Assembly (NCBI GenBank): GCA_041494445.1
Contig: JBGQAU010000011.1
Location: 1 to 49,452, forward strand
DNA from: JAIQFR01 sp041494445
GTDB lineage: Bacteria > Acidobacteriota > Polarisedimenticolia > Polarisedimenticolales > JAIQFR01
Length of the DNA stretch: 49,452 nt
Direction: 5' to 3'
A model generated the notes under the pieces. That model saw only the letters and a list, made by a program, of their open reading frames with translations. It was not told the DNA's origin and ran no database searches. Of this stretch, positions 17,012 through 25,446 are shown piece after piece. Positions within the stretch are counted from its first letter, which is position 1, and every line of letters starts with the position of its first letter. A program made the translations under genes and the position numbers.

Positions 17012-17151
17012 TCAGGGCCGGCTCCCCGCTCTAGGGTTCCGCGCCAGCGCCGCATAGAGCGTGGCGTAACGTTCGAGCCAGGGACCCGGGGCGAAGTGGA
17101 GCGCCAGCCGCTCGGCCGCCGCCGCCTGCCCGGCGGGGCGTTTCGACGGCG
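17012..17151 (-). pseudogene. Glycosyltransferase C-terminal relic
   Basis: Just downstream of the NodB-like gene, one reverse frame reads AERLALHFAPGPWLERYATL then YAALARNP before a stop at 17012. This looks like the last helices of a GT4 enzyme. No donor domain or start precedes it, because the frame runs into the neighbouring gene. It is interpreted as the surviving tail of a deleted glycosyltransferase. Identification rests on general similarity only. Confidence 0.4.
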
Positions 17152-18336
17152 TCACGGCCCGCTCGCCACAGTTGCTTGGCGTTGAAGGAGGGTCGACGTC
17201 GCCGGCTTCGGGACCCGGTAGTCGCGGAAGTCCTCCGGGTTCCCAGATTTCCCGGCCTCGGCGGCTTTCACCAAGTTGTACGCCTCTCGGGCGGTCACAT
17301 AGTGCAGCGTGATCCCGCGGGCGCGGCAGATCTCCTCGAGCGAGCGGAGCATCCCGTCCAGATCGTGATCCAGGATCACATCCTGGCTCTGAACCCCGTG
17401 AGAGTAGACCTTGACGAAGACCCACTCCGGTCGTCCCTGCACGTGGATGTTCGCGCCGATCCAGCGGCGGATCCGGCCTGGGGTCGGTCTCGCCCACGCC
17501 TCGACGGCGGCGTAGTCCAGCCTCCACGTGATCCAGTTGAGACCGATCGGCCCCTCGAAGATCATGAGGCGATCCTCGATCGGCTTCCCGACCGTCACGT
17601 CCTCGCCGGTGTCGTAGGACTTGGGCGCGTCCGAATCCGTCGCGTAGTAGATCGAGTTGATCTTGCGTGGCTGGGAGACCGTGCCGATGGTGGAGAAGGT
17701 GAAATCCGCGTAGCAGCCGTGCTGAAAGAGTATGTCCAGCTCCCGCCTCACTCCGCACCTGGGCTGGGAGTCGTCCAAGGCCCAGACGCCGTGAATGAAG
17801 CCGAACTGAGTCCGAGGGTTCGGCCCGGCCGAGACCAGGGCGTCGTGGCGCTGAAACCAGCGGATCGCGTCGTCCAGCATGGCGGGGAATCTCTGCGAGT
17901 CCGAACGCGGATGGTGCCAGTGCAGCTCGACCTCGCCGTATCCTTCGGCGGCCGCCCGGCAAAGGCCGGTCAGCACCTGTTCCCGGTGCTCGTCATACGG
18001 ATAGAACCAGCTATAGCGAAAACGGTTCCCGTAGGAATCGTGGTGCCGGTCCGCGATGGCACGGAACCTGGCGAGCCACCGCTCGCTCCTCGCGTCGGCC
18101 TCCTCGTCGCGGCCCGGCTCATAATGGTCGACCATGAGAAACACGACGTGTTTTCTCGCGTCCGCCACGGTCTCCTGCCTCGCGAACAGCGAAGCGAGGT
18201 AGCTCGGAAACCAGATGGACGCTTTGTAGAACGTGAACGTGTAGACCGCTCGGACGACATAGAGGAAGACCAGGACCGCACCGATCACGGCCAGCACGCG
18301 AACCCACTTCTTCCGGTTCTCCGTCCATGCGCGCAT
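17152..18336 (-). CDS. Membrane-anchored NodB/polysaccharide-deacetylase-like protein
   Basis: A 394-residue protein with one N-terminal membrane anchor (WVRVLAVIGAVLVFLYVV) and an extracytoplasmic domain. The ATG at 18336 is chosen for its GGAAGGAG six bases upstream. VVFLMVDHYEPGRDEEADAR near residue 65, VELHWHHPRSDSQRF and the late VFVKVYSHGVQSQD resemble the metal-binding Asp/His layout of NodB-fold carbohydrate esterases. The match is loose, so the fold call is tentative. As one of the last genes of the EPS operon it may trim or deacetylate the exported polymer. It could equally be an uncharacterised family confined to such clusters. Confidence 0.55.
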   Translation of the reverse strand: MRAWTENRKKWVRVLAVIGAVLVFLYVVRAVYTFTFYKASIWFPSYLASLFARQETVADARKHVVFLMVDHYEPGRDEEADARSERWLARFRAIADRHHDSYGNRFRYSWFYPYDEHREQVLTGLCRAAAEGYGEVELHWHHPRSDSQRFPAMLDDAIRWFQRHDALVSAGPNPRTQFGFIHGVWALDDSQPRCGVRRELDILFQHGCYADFTFSTIGTVSQPRKINSIYYATDSDAPKSYDTGEDVTVGKPIEDRLMIFEGPIGLNWITWRLDYAAVEAWARPTPGRIRRWIGANIHVQGRPEWVFVKVYSHGVQSQDVILDHDLDGMLRSLEEICRARGITLHYVTAREAYNLVKAAEAGKSGNPEDFRDYRVPKPATSTLLQRQATVASGP

Positions 18337-18350
18337 GTCAGCTCCTTCCG

Positions 18351-18712
18351 TCACGGCTCTCGCGGAGTGGGTCCTTCACGGGCAGCTTCCCGATAGGCGG
18401 CCGCGAGGTGTCGGCCGATCAAGCCCCATGAATAGCTCGCGACGGCACGACGCCTTCCGCGGCGACCGGGGTCGCGACGATCCGCTTGCCCGTGGGCATG
18501 GCGTCCAGCAGCTTCAGACGCGTTCCGCCACCGTCGAGGATCGGGCAAACGTAGAGCGTGGCCGAGGAGACCAGAGGCCGCACGTCCTCGACGAAGCCTG
18601 CGGTCCGCACCGAGGCGTTCCCCGCGGCTTCGCGGAGGAGGTGGTAGCTCCTCTGCGGCGCCCCTCCTCGACGCGGGTACGGGGCGAAATGACCGATCCA
18701 CAGGACGCGCAT
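18351..18712 (-). pseudogene. Collapsed GT4 glycosyltransferase (internal deletions and frameshift)
   Basis: Starting at 18712, overlapping the O-antigen ligase stop, the frame opens with a normal GT4 N-terminus (MRVLWIGHFAPYPRRGGAPQ). After about 30 residues it jumps to donor-domain sequence (VRTAGFVEDVRPLVSSATLY, then DGGGTRLKLLDAMPTGK). The reading frame then shifts near 18430, and the other frame supplies an ordinary C-terminus (ASYSWGLIGRHLAAAYREAA), ending at 18351. Only about 120 of roughly 400 expected residues remain. It is judged non-functional; an assembly collapse is the main alternative. Confidence 0.65.
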
Positions 18713-20145
18713 CAGCCGGCGTTCCCTTCAGGGGACCCGCCGAAGGCGGGCGCCGTCGCGCCGGCGCCAGTCCGCTCGCCAGTTCGCCCTTGCCCCGGGG
18801 CTATCCTCCCCCCTCGAGAGGGCTCTGACGGGGCAGCCATCAATCCCACGAGGGCCGGATCGCTCAGGAGAGCCAGGCGAGTCGCGGAGACGAATCCGAC
18901 CAGCGACCACATGACGGGGTAGTAGTTGACCGTGAGGAACGCGCCCGCCACCAGGAAGGCAATCAGTGCCGCCTCCAGTCCTCGGCATGCTCCCACGAGC
19001 GCTCTCGCCTCGAACGGCGGCTCCACATCCTTTTCCCGAAGCTCGTCGTTCTTTCCGATCAGCTTCCGCGCGACCCTCGCCGTCGTCAGGAAGCAGCCGA
19101 CCACGAGCCAGACCCAGAGGGCGCTCCCGACCACGCCGCTCTCGGCCAGCAGCGTGAAATAGACGGAATGACAGACCCTCCCCCAGAGCGACGCGTGGCC
19201 GGAGCCCGGTTGCTCGTACTCGGGCAGCTGTCTGCCGAGATCTCCGCCACCCACGCCCATCACGGGGTGGTCCAGAAAGACCTTCCACGCGATCCCCCAC
19301 ATGTAGAGCCGAGTCTCCCCGGTGTCACCGTACCGGGTCGCCGACTCGATGGTCCCCATCTCGTGGAACCAGGCCGGCGGGACCAGGGGATAGACGACCG
19401 CGAGGGCCACGGTGATCAGGAGCAGGGTCGACACCGGGCGACGGCTTCTCAGGATGATGCACAGGAAAACCGCGCACAGGGCGAGGAAGCCGCCTCGTGA
19501 GAAGCTGACCACGGCCGCCAGAATGTTCACCACCACGAGAGAGAAGCCCATCAGGCGTTGAAGCCGTGCTCCCGCGGTCATGCCGAGAAAAAAAGCAAGG
19601 GGGATGACCGTGGCGACGAACATGCAGAGATCGTTTTCGTCGACGAAGAGGCCCCCGACGCCTACTCCGCCGCGGAAGAGGCCCTGGATCCCCTGGTAGC
19701 TACCAACCAGGACGTAGGTCCAGATCGCCGCCCGCAAGCGTCGGACGTTATCCAGCGCGACCATCATGACGAATGGTCCGGCCAGCATCATCTGCAGCAT
19801 GGCCTGGAACGCTTTGTACGCGTACCTGGGGTTGATCGCGAAAGGGACGTCCACGGCCATGACGAGGAGGAACGCCAGCACGAGCCAGGCTTCACGCGGC
19901 AACCTGAGCTTCGGACGGACGAAGATGACGACCGCACCGATGATCGTTATCCACAACCCCGGCATGAGATAGTCGAGGAAGTGGAGGTAGAACTGTGGCT
20001 TCCCGTAGTCCAGGATCAGGTAGAAAATGACGACCCACGTGCCTACGCCGAGCGCCCGGTCCGGCGTCGCGTCGCGTGCCGGCGGTGGCACGCTCGGCGC
20101 CCGAGGTCGTGGAGCATCTCGCTGGTCCCGCGGCAGTGTTCTCAA
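18712..20145 (-). CDS. O-antigen ligase / polysaccharide polymerase family protein (Wzy_C type)
   Basis: A 477-residue polytopic membrane protein with about ten to eleven segments. The conserved Wzy_C/WaaL part is visible as INPRYAYKAFQAMLQMMLAG, VVSFSRGGFLALCAVFLCII (the SRG motif) and a large periplasmic loop. That loop holds GETRLYMWGIAWKVFLDHPV and MGVGGGDLGRQLPEYEQPGS, then HSVYFTLLAESGVVGSALWV, the H-N/S-x(2)-L..E-x-G pattern. It would join undecaprenyl-linked repeats or transfer glycan in the periplasm. The probable TTG start overlaps the flippase stop by four bases (TTGA), so it is co-transcribed; the true start may lie further in. Confidence 0.85.
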   Translation of the reverse strand: MRTLPRDQRDAPRPRAPSVPPPARDATPDRALGVGTWVVIFYLILDYGKPQFYLHFLDYLMPGLWITIIGAVVIFVRPKLRLPREAWLVLAFLLVMAVDVPFAINPRYAYKAFQAMLQMMLAGPFVMMVALDNVRRLRAAIWTYVLVGSYQGIQGLFRGGVGVGGLFVDENDLCMFVATVIPLAFFLGMTAGARLQRLMGFSLVVVNILAAVVSFSRGGFLALCAVFLCIILRSRRPVSTLLLITVALAVVYPLVPPAWFHEMGTIESATRYGDTGETRLYMWGIAWKVFLDHPVMGVGGGDLGRQLPEYEQPGSGHASLWGRVCHSVYFTLLAESGVVGSALWVWLVVGCFLTTARVARKLIGKNDELREKDVEPPFEARALVGACRGLEAALIAFLVAGAFLTVNYYPVMWSLVGFVSATRLALLSDPALVGLMAAPSEPSRGGRIAPGQGRTGERTGAGATAPAFGGSPEGNAG

Positions 20146-21620
20146 GGGGACGCACCCTCACTCCGGCGCACGACCCTTCCGAGCAGATTCGACAGAAGGG
20201 TCCGCTCGTCCCGCAGGAGGAACCCGGGCAGGGCAAGCAGGGCCGCCGCGAGACCGGCAAGGATGACGCCCTTGAGCGCCAGCGAGCCCACGGGAGCCCA
20301 CGCCGGCACGACGCTGGCCACCGCCTGGGCCAGTAGCACAACTCCCGCCATCGCGATCAACCGCCGCCATTCGTAGCGGATGGGGTAGAACCGGTTGGCG
20401 ACGACGTAACCCATCGCAACTTGGAAGAAGAGGGCGGCCACCGTCGCCCACGCCGCCCCCATCATGCCCATGTGGGGAATGAGGAGGAGGTTGAGTCCGA
20501 CGTTGATGATCATCGTCCCGGCATAGATGACGGGCAGCCACACGGTCCGCTTCTTGAGGAGGGTGCCCACCTGTACCACGGATTCCTGCGCGAGAAAGAC
20601 CGTGCTCCAGGCGATGATCGGCACGATGGACGCCGCTCGCGCGTACTCCGGAGCCGCCATGAGCGCGACGATTTCCCGGGCGGAAACCGAGAGCACCGCG
20701 CACACCGCGAGGAGAGCGGCCGTGTAATAGGTCATCACCCGGGCGTAGGTGATCTGGGCGTTGGGTTCCTTGGCGATCTCGAACGCCTGCGCCTTCCACA
20801 CCAGCGCGAACGGCGCCCCGACGAGGAACCCCCCGATCATTCCGAGCTTGTAACCCAACGCGTAGACGCCGACGGTGCTCATGTCCGTGAATGCCCTGAG
20901 AAAGTACCGGTCGGAGAAATTCACCGTGAACGCCATGAGTCCGGTGGGAATGAACGGAAGGCAGTAGGCGAACATCCGCCGCATCAGCTTGAAGTCGACT
21001 TCCCAGCCGCCACCAGGAAGGAAACGGGCCATGAGCACGACAACCAGAAGGAAGCCCGAGATCAACGTCGAAAGCAGGATTCCGCGCGGCCCCATCGCCA
21101 GGCCCACCAGGAAGACGATGTTCAGGGTGAGGTTGACGGCGGTGGAGGACAGCGAATACACGACGTAGGCCACAGGTCTGGCCTCGAGCCTGAAGAAGCC
21201 GAGCAGGAGCTGGGAGAGCTCGTTGACGAAAACCCCCAGCAACAGCAGCACCACGAGCGGTGCCAGCTCGGCCTTCCCGGCGGAGATCCTGGCGATCCAT
21301 GGCGACACCGCCAAGAGGCCGAGGGTGACGGCCGTCCCCAGCACGACCACCGTCAGGACCGCGTTGGTCTTCACGCTCCTTTGCGCCTCGGCGCCTTCCA
21401 CGTCCGCGTGGAAGCGGTACGCGGCCTGAAGCATCCCGAAACCGACGAAGAACGCCGCGATGAACCCCGTCAGCTCGAGGATCTCCAGCAGACCGTATTC
21501 CGAGGGGTTCATGTAGTGGGTGTACACCGGAATCATGAAGAATCCGATGCCGCGCTTGAGGAGCAGACCTCCCCCGTAGACGATGGTCTGCTTGGAAAGC
21601 GACTTGAGGTGGTGCCACAC
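20142..21620 (-). CDS. Polysaccharide flippase, Wzx/MATE-like
   Basis: A 492-residue protein with about 14 membrane helices of the polysaccharide transport (PST/Wzx) family, which flips lipid-linked repeat units across the inner membrane. The N-terminus (TIVYGGGLLLKRGIGFFMIP, VYTHYMNPSEYGLLEILELT) is typical. The middle has FAYCLPFIPTGLMAFTVNFS, DRYFLRAFTDMSTVGVYALG and YKLGMIGGFLVGAPFALVWK, strongly family-like. The start is a GTG at 21620 with a weak ribosome site, 15 bases after the upstream GT4. Its end overlaps the polymerase gene. The substrate is presumably the repeat unit built by this locus. Confidence 0.88.
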   Translation of the reverse strand: MWHHLKSLSKQTIVYGGGLLLKRGIGFFMIPVYTHYMNPSEYGLLEILELTGFIAAFFVGFGMLQAAYRFHADVEGAEAQRSVKTNAVLTVVVLGTAVTLGLLAVSPWIARISAGKAELAPLVVLLLLGVFVNELSQLLLGFFRLEARPVAYVVYSLSSTAVNLTLNIVFLVGLAMGPRGILLSTLISGFLLVVVLMARFLPGGGWEVDFKLMRRMFAYCLPFIPTGLMAFTVNFSDRYFLRAFTDMSTVGVYALGYKLGMIGGFLVGAPFALVWKAQAFEIAKEPNAQITYARVMTYYTAALLAVCAVLSVSAREIVALMAAPEYARAASIVPIIAWSTVFLAQESVVQVGTLLKKRTVWLPVIYAGTMIINVGLNLLLIPHMGMMGAAWATVAALFFQVAMGYVVANRFYPIRYEWRRLIAMAGVVLLAQAVASVVPAWAPVGSLALKGVILAGLAAALLALPGFLLRDERTLLSNLLGRVVRRSEGASP

Positions 21621-21635
21621 GGAAATTCTCGTCTG

Positions 21636-22769
21636 CTAGAGTCCGGATCGCGCCGCGAGACAGCGGCGGTAGATCTCATCGTAGGCGCCTACCATCGAGG
21701 CCACCCGAAAGCGCTGCTCGTACCGGCGGTGACCCGCTTCACCCAACCGTCGGAGCGTCCCCCTGTCCGACATCAGCTCCACCACCTGCGCCGCGAGCTT
21801 CGCCGGCTCCCTGCCCTCGACGAGCCTGCCCGTCACGCCGTCCTCGACCACTTCCGGAACGCCTCCGACCGCCGTCGAGACGATCGGGAGCGAGACCGCC
21901 ATCGCCTCCAGTGCCGCTATCGGCATCCCTTCGAAGTTCGATGTCATCACGAAGAGATCGAAGGCCGCCATGAACCGCGGGACGTCCGGTCGGACGCCGG
22001 TCAGGTGGATCTTGCCTTCGAGGCCGAGCCTGCGGATCTGCTCCCGGATCTCCCCCTCCTTGGAGCCTCCCCCGACGATGACCGCCCGCGCCGAAGGCAT
22101 GCGGGCGAGGATGAGCGGCATCGCAGCCACGAACAGGTCGTGTCCCTTTTGCCACTCGAGACGAGACGCCATCCCTATCACCGGGGTGTCGTCGTCCAAA
22201 CCGAGCGAGGCGCGCACCTCGCGGCGATCCGCGTCCCCGGGGACGAAGGGCAGATCGTACCCGTTGTGCACCACCTCGATCCGTGACTCCGGTATCCCCT
22301 CGAAGCGAGCGAGCTCCTCGCGGGTATGGTTGGAAACGGCGCAGAATGCGTCGGCCAGCCCGCGCATGCACCGCTCCGCGATCACGTAGCGGCGCCGCTC
22401 GGGATACCGCCTCGAGTGATCGGTATGCACGAGCACCGGGACCCCGGCCGCTCGCGCCGCCAGCGCCGAGTCGAGAAAGGCCGCGGTGTTGTGAGTGTGC
22501 ACGACGTCGGGACGGTGCTCCCTCAAGAACCAGAAGATCCTCGCGGGACGGAGCCAGTGGTCTGCGCGGCGGCGAACGGGCTCGTGAAACACCGGGATGC
22601 CGTTGGATTCGAGCTCCTCGCCTAGGGAGCCCTTGACATGGGTGCAATAGACGGCGACATCGTACCGCGACGGATCCGGGCGACGGCAGAGATCGGACAC
22701 GACCTTCTCCATGCCGCCGACACCCATGCCGTACGCGATCTGCAGGAGCCGAGTTCTCCTCCGGACCAT
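21636..22769 (-). CDS. GT4-family glycosyltransferase
   Basis: A 377-residue GT-B enzyme. ATG 22769 places the family N-terminus (RLLQIAYGMGVGGMEKVVSD) close to the start. The donor domain shows IGMASRLEWQKGHDLFVAAM, ARAVIVGGGSKEGEIREQIR, IHLTGVRPDVPRFMAAFDLF and TSNFEGMPIAALEAMAVSLP with the E-x7-E pair. An upstream ATG at 22856 is in frame and overlaps the hydrolase stop, but would add a 29-residue lead without family sequence. The architecture resembles the glycosyltransferases of XrtA/EpsH clusters. Linkage is unknown. Confidence 0.87.
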   Translation of the reverse strand: MVRRRTRLLQIAYGMGVGGMEKVVSDLCRRPDPSRYDVAVYCTHVKGSLGEELESNGIPVFHEPVRRRADHWLRPARIFWFLREHRPDVVHTHNTAAFLDSALAARAAGVPVLVHTDHSRRYPERRRYVIAERCMRGLADAFCAVSNHTREELARFEGIPESRIEVVHNGYDLPFVPGDADRREVRASLGLDDDTPVIGMASRLEWQKGHDLFVAAMPLILARMPSARAVIVGGGSKEGEIREQIRRLGLEGKIHLTGVRPDVPRFMAAFDLFVMTSNFEGMPIAALEAMAVSLPIVSTAVGGVPEVVEDGVTGRLVEGREPAKLAAQVVELMSDRGTLRRLGEAGHRRYEQRFRVASMVGAYDEIYRRCLAARSGL

Positions 22770-22852
22770 CAGGCGGCCTCCGTCGCCGCGTTCACCAGGA
22801 TCGCGTTCACGATGCGGAACCCTGTCGCCATGAAGCGCCGCGACACCATGCA

Positions 22853-24616
22853 TCATTTCGCCGTTACCGGCCGGGATGCGCGGGGCGCGCTCGAGAGGAT
22901 CTCGAGTAGCCGCTCCTGCGCGGCGTAATCCGTGACGTTGTGGTTCGCTTCCTCCAGGACACGGAGATCGATCGCCTCGGGCAGGCCCTCGCCCAGGGCG
23001 ATCGGCGGGAAGTACGAGCGAAAGAGGTCGAAGAGGCGGTCATGCTCCGAGAAGACGAACGTCGCACGGCCGCCTCCCGCTGAGTATCGCTCCAGGGCGC
23101 GCACGAAGCCCACGATCGCCTGCGGGTGCAGCCGCGTTTCGATCTCGCCGGCGCCCGAGCCGCGCCGCAGACCGGGCAGCCGTCGCGCTTTCGCCGCGAG
23201 GACGCGCCAGATGGCACGATACTCCGATCGAAACGTGACGAAGCGGATAAGGGAGGTCGGGTCCAGGAGTTTGTGCCGCAGGATCTTCACCTCATCGCGA
23301 ACGGCCTCGTCCGAAAGGGCGACCTCCTTGCCGACGCCCAGATGCAGCACGGGGGCGCCGAGGAGGACGACGCCGCTGACCTGATCCCGTCTCTCGCAGG
23401 CGACCAGGGCCGCATTGACGGCGCCGCCGCAGAGGCCGAAGAGCACGGTCTCCCGGTGGCCGCGACTCGCGAGCCAATCCAGTGCCGCCAGCGCGCTCGG
23501 GACCATGGCACCCTCGTTGATCTCGCGGTGGTAGTCGACGACGGCTCGTCCCTGGTTGGCCTGGTCATCGCCATCGCTTTCCGCGATGCGCGAGGCATCG
23601 AGCCGCAGCACGGGGTGCCCTCTCCTCGCCAGCGCGATGGCCAGCTTCGTGTAGAGGCCGTGGGGGCCCGAGCGGTCGTTCGGCCCGGGATTCAGGAACA
23701 GGAACGACTTCCCCTCCGCGCGAGACGGATGCCAGGTCGCGGCGAGCCGGAGCCCGTCGGCCAGTATGAAGACGCCCCTCGATCCCTCACGGGTGGCGTC
23801 CTGCAACGGGAACGGTCCCTCCCAGGCCTTCACGGGCGGGCCGTCGAGCTTCGTTTGGACCGCGTGAAACAGCACGGAGGGATGCGGACCGAGGATGGGA
23901 CGTTCCGACCAGAACGGGGGAACGCCTTCCAACGCTTCTTCCGACGGCCCGGCAAGACGGCTGACCCAGAGCACCGAGAGGGCCGCGCACCGTTGCCGGG
24001 CCTCGACCCACTCGAGCTGTTCCAGGGAATCCAGGAAGCCTTGAGACAGGTGGAAGCCATTGCAGCTCACGGTCGCGCCGGAGCGCACCTGCTCGACGAG
24101 TTGTTTGCGGTTGAGCAGCACCTTCTTGTGGACGACGAGCTGGTGCGCGAGGTTCTTCCGGAGAAGATCGCCCGTATAGCTCGTGATGGAGTCCACGGGC
24201 TCCACCGCCACGATCGGCCCGGCGGCGCCGGAGGCGGCGCCATGGTGTACCGCCAGCGTGGCACCCAGGCGAAGACCCACGAGCGCCGGCACCACCCCGG
24301 TCCCGGCGCGGGTGCGCTCCGTGACCGCCGCCAGATCCTCCAGCCGGGAACGCACATCGGTCCCCTCGAAGACCCCGTCACTTTCCCCCTGCCCGCGGAA
24401 GTCGAAACGGACGACCGGATGTCCTGCAAGCGCCAGGAAACGCGCCAGGTTGACCATCGTCCGCTGAGACCAGGTCCGCTCCTCGCCGTCGGCGGGAACG
24501 ATCACCACGGGCCTCCTCGGCATCGGCCGGACCGGGGAGTACTGGCGCACGTAGACGGATCGTCCATCCGGCATCGCCAAGAACCCCGAGATCTCGTCCG
24601 AACTTGGTGTCGTCAT
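22853..24616 (-). CDS. Tandem alpha/beta-hydrolase fusion of the exosortase-A-associated type
   Basis: A 587-residue protein made of two alpha/beta-hydrolase folds. Domain one (about 1-280) has VVIVPADGEERTWSQRTMVN, RFDFRGQGESDG and an elbow reading GLRLGA. Domain two (about 290-580) has SFLFLNPGPNDRSGPHGLYT, RLDASRIAESDG, an elbow reading GLCGGA and a late acid/His pair (FSEHDRLFD and EEANHNVTD). Neither elbow has the usual G-x-S-x-G serine. From memory, elbows of this kind also occur in the two separate exosortase-A-system hydrolases, which this protein appears to fuse. The substrate is unknown, perhaps acyl groups on the polymer. Confidence 0.75.
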   Translation of the reverse strand: MTTPSSDEISGFLAMPDGRSVYVRQYSPVRPMPRRPVVIVPADGEERTWSQRTMVNLARFLALAGHPVVRFDFRGQGESDGVFEGTDVRSRLEDLAAVTERTRAGTGVVPALVGLRLGATLAVHHGAASGAAGPIVAVEPVDSITSYTGDLLRKNLAHQLVVHKKVLLNRKQLVEQVRSGATVSCNGFHLSQGFLDSLEQLEWVEARQRCAALSVLWVSRLAGPSEEALEGVPPFWSERPILGPHPSVLFHAVQTKLDGPPVKAWEGPFPLQDATREGSRGVFILADGLRLAATWHPSRAEGKSFLFLNPGPNDRSGPHGLYTKLAIALARRGHPVLRLDASRIAESDGDDQANQGRAVVDYHREINEGAMVPSALAALDWLASRGHRETVLFGLCGGAVNAALVACERRDQVSGVVLLGAPVLHLGVGKEVALSDEAVRDEVKILRHKLLDPTSLIRFVTFRSEYRAIWRVLAAKARRLPGLRRGSGAGEIETRLHPQAIVGFVRALERYSAGGGRATFVFSEHDRLFDLFRSYFPPIALGEGLPEAIDLRVLEEANHNVTDYAAQERLLEILSSAPRASRPVTAK

Positions 24617-24661
24617 CCTGCGCTCACCTGCGGAGAGGGAGAACGCGCGGATCGTTCCCGC

Positions 24662-25420
24662 TCACCGCCGCACGCCTCTCTCGGCGGTGGCCGCCGGCTC
24701 GGCGGCCTCGAGGGCCTCCTTCAGCACCGGTCTTAGGAGTTCCGCCATACGATTGTAGACTTTCTGGTCGCAGTGCAACCCGTCGCGCGACTCGGCGGCG
24801 GGAAGTGTTCCGTCCGGACCGGCGACCGCCGAGTAGTAGTCAACGACGCGGTACCCCCCCCTCGCGGCGACCTCGCGGATCGCCTCGTTGATCTTCCGAA
24901 TCTCGTCGTTCGTCCCCGGCTCCCGTCTTTCGAGGGAGGAGCTGACGGGAGTGATCGTCGCGAGAATCGGCTCGATCCCGTGGATCCTCGCCAGCTCCGC
25001 CATGCTCGCGTAGCTGTCGACGACGGCTCGAACAGGCAGGCCGTAGGTCGTGTTCACCGCGCATCCCTCGATCACGACGACCTTCGGATGCAGATCCAGG
25101 ACGTCCTGTCGGAACCGCACCAGGTACTGGGGAATCGCCTGGCCGCTGATTCCCCTGTTCGCGAGCCGCAATCCGGGGAAGCTCTGCCGCAGGTCTCCCC
25201 AGTCCAGCGTGTGGGACGCGCCGAGGAACACCGCGTCGAGCCGGTCCCCGCTCGCGGACAGTTTCGCGTTCGCCGCGGAGAACGTGGCGATGCCCCCGAA
25301 GTCCTGGAACTGGGCCTTGTAACTCCGGAAGCCGTTGCGCCACGCGAGCGCCTTAAGGGCGAGCAGCGCACCCGCGCCGACAGCGAGCAGCGCAATCAGG
25401 GCCAAGATGAGCCGTTGCAT
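24662..25420 (-). CDS. Membrane-anchored SGNH/GDSL-type hydrolase
   Basis: A 252-residue protein. ATG 25420 follows GGGAAGAGGTGG and gives an N-terminal membrane anchor or signal (LILALIALLAVGAGALLALK). SGNH blocks are visible. Block I is VFLGASHTLDWGDL (Ser in GASHT), block II is NRGISGQAIPQYL (Gly), block III is VIEGCAVNTTYG (Asn), and block V is DGLHCDQKVYNRM (Asp/His). Such enzymes add or remove O-acetyl groups on surface polysaccharides. It sits between the deacetylase and the double hydrolase in the EPS operon, so periplasmic action on the polymer is the natural inference. Confidence 0.8.
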   Translation of the reverse strand: MQRLILALIALLAVGAGALLALKALAWRNGFRSYKAQFQDFGGIATFSAANAKLSASGDRLDAVFLGASHTLDWGDLRQSFPGLRLANRGISGQAIPQYLVRFRQDVLDLHPKVVVIEGCAVNTTYGLPVRAVVDSYASMAELARIHGIEPILATITPVSSSLERREPGTNDEIRKINEAIREVAARGGYRVVDYYSAVAGPDGTLPAAESRDGLHCDQKVYNRMAELLRPVLKEALEAAEPAATAERGVRR

Positions 25421-25446
25421 GGTTCCACCTCTTCCCTCGATGCCGA

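Noticed and set aside
20421..22286. A 621-codon forward frame antisense to the flippase and GT4 genes
   Set aside because: The translation is His/Arg/Asp-rich low-complexity sequence typical of a GC shadow; the reverse strand holds unmistakable membrane and GT proteins.
23126..24736. A 536-codon forward frame antisense to the double hydrolase
   Set aside because: Shadow frame without recognisable domains; the reverse frame has hydrolase motifs.
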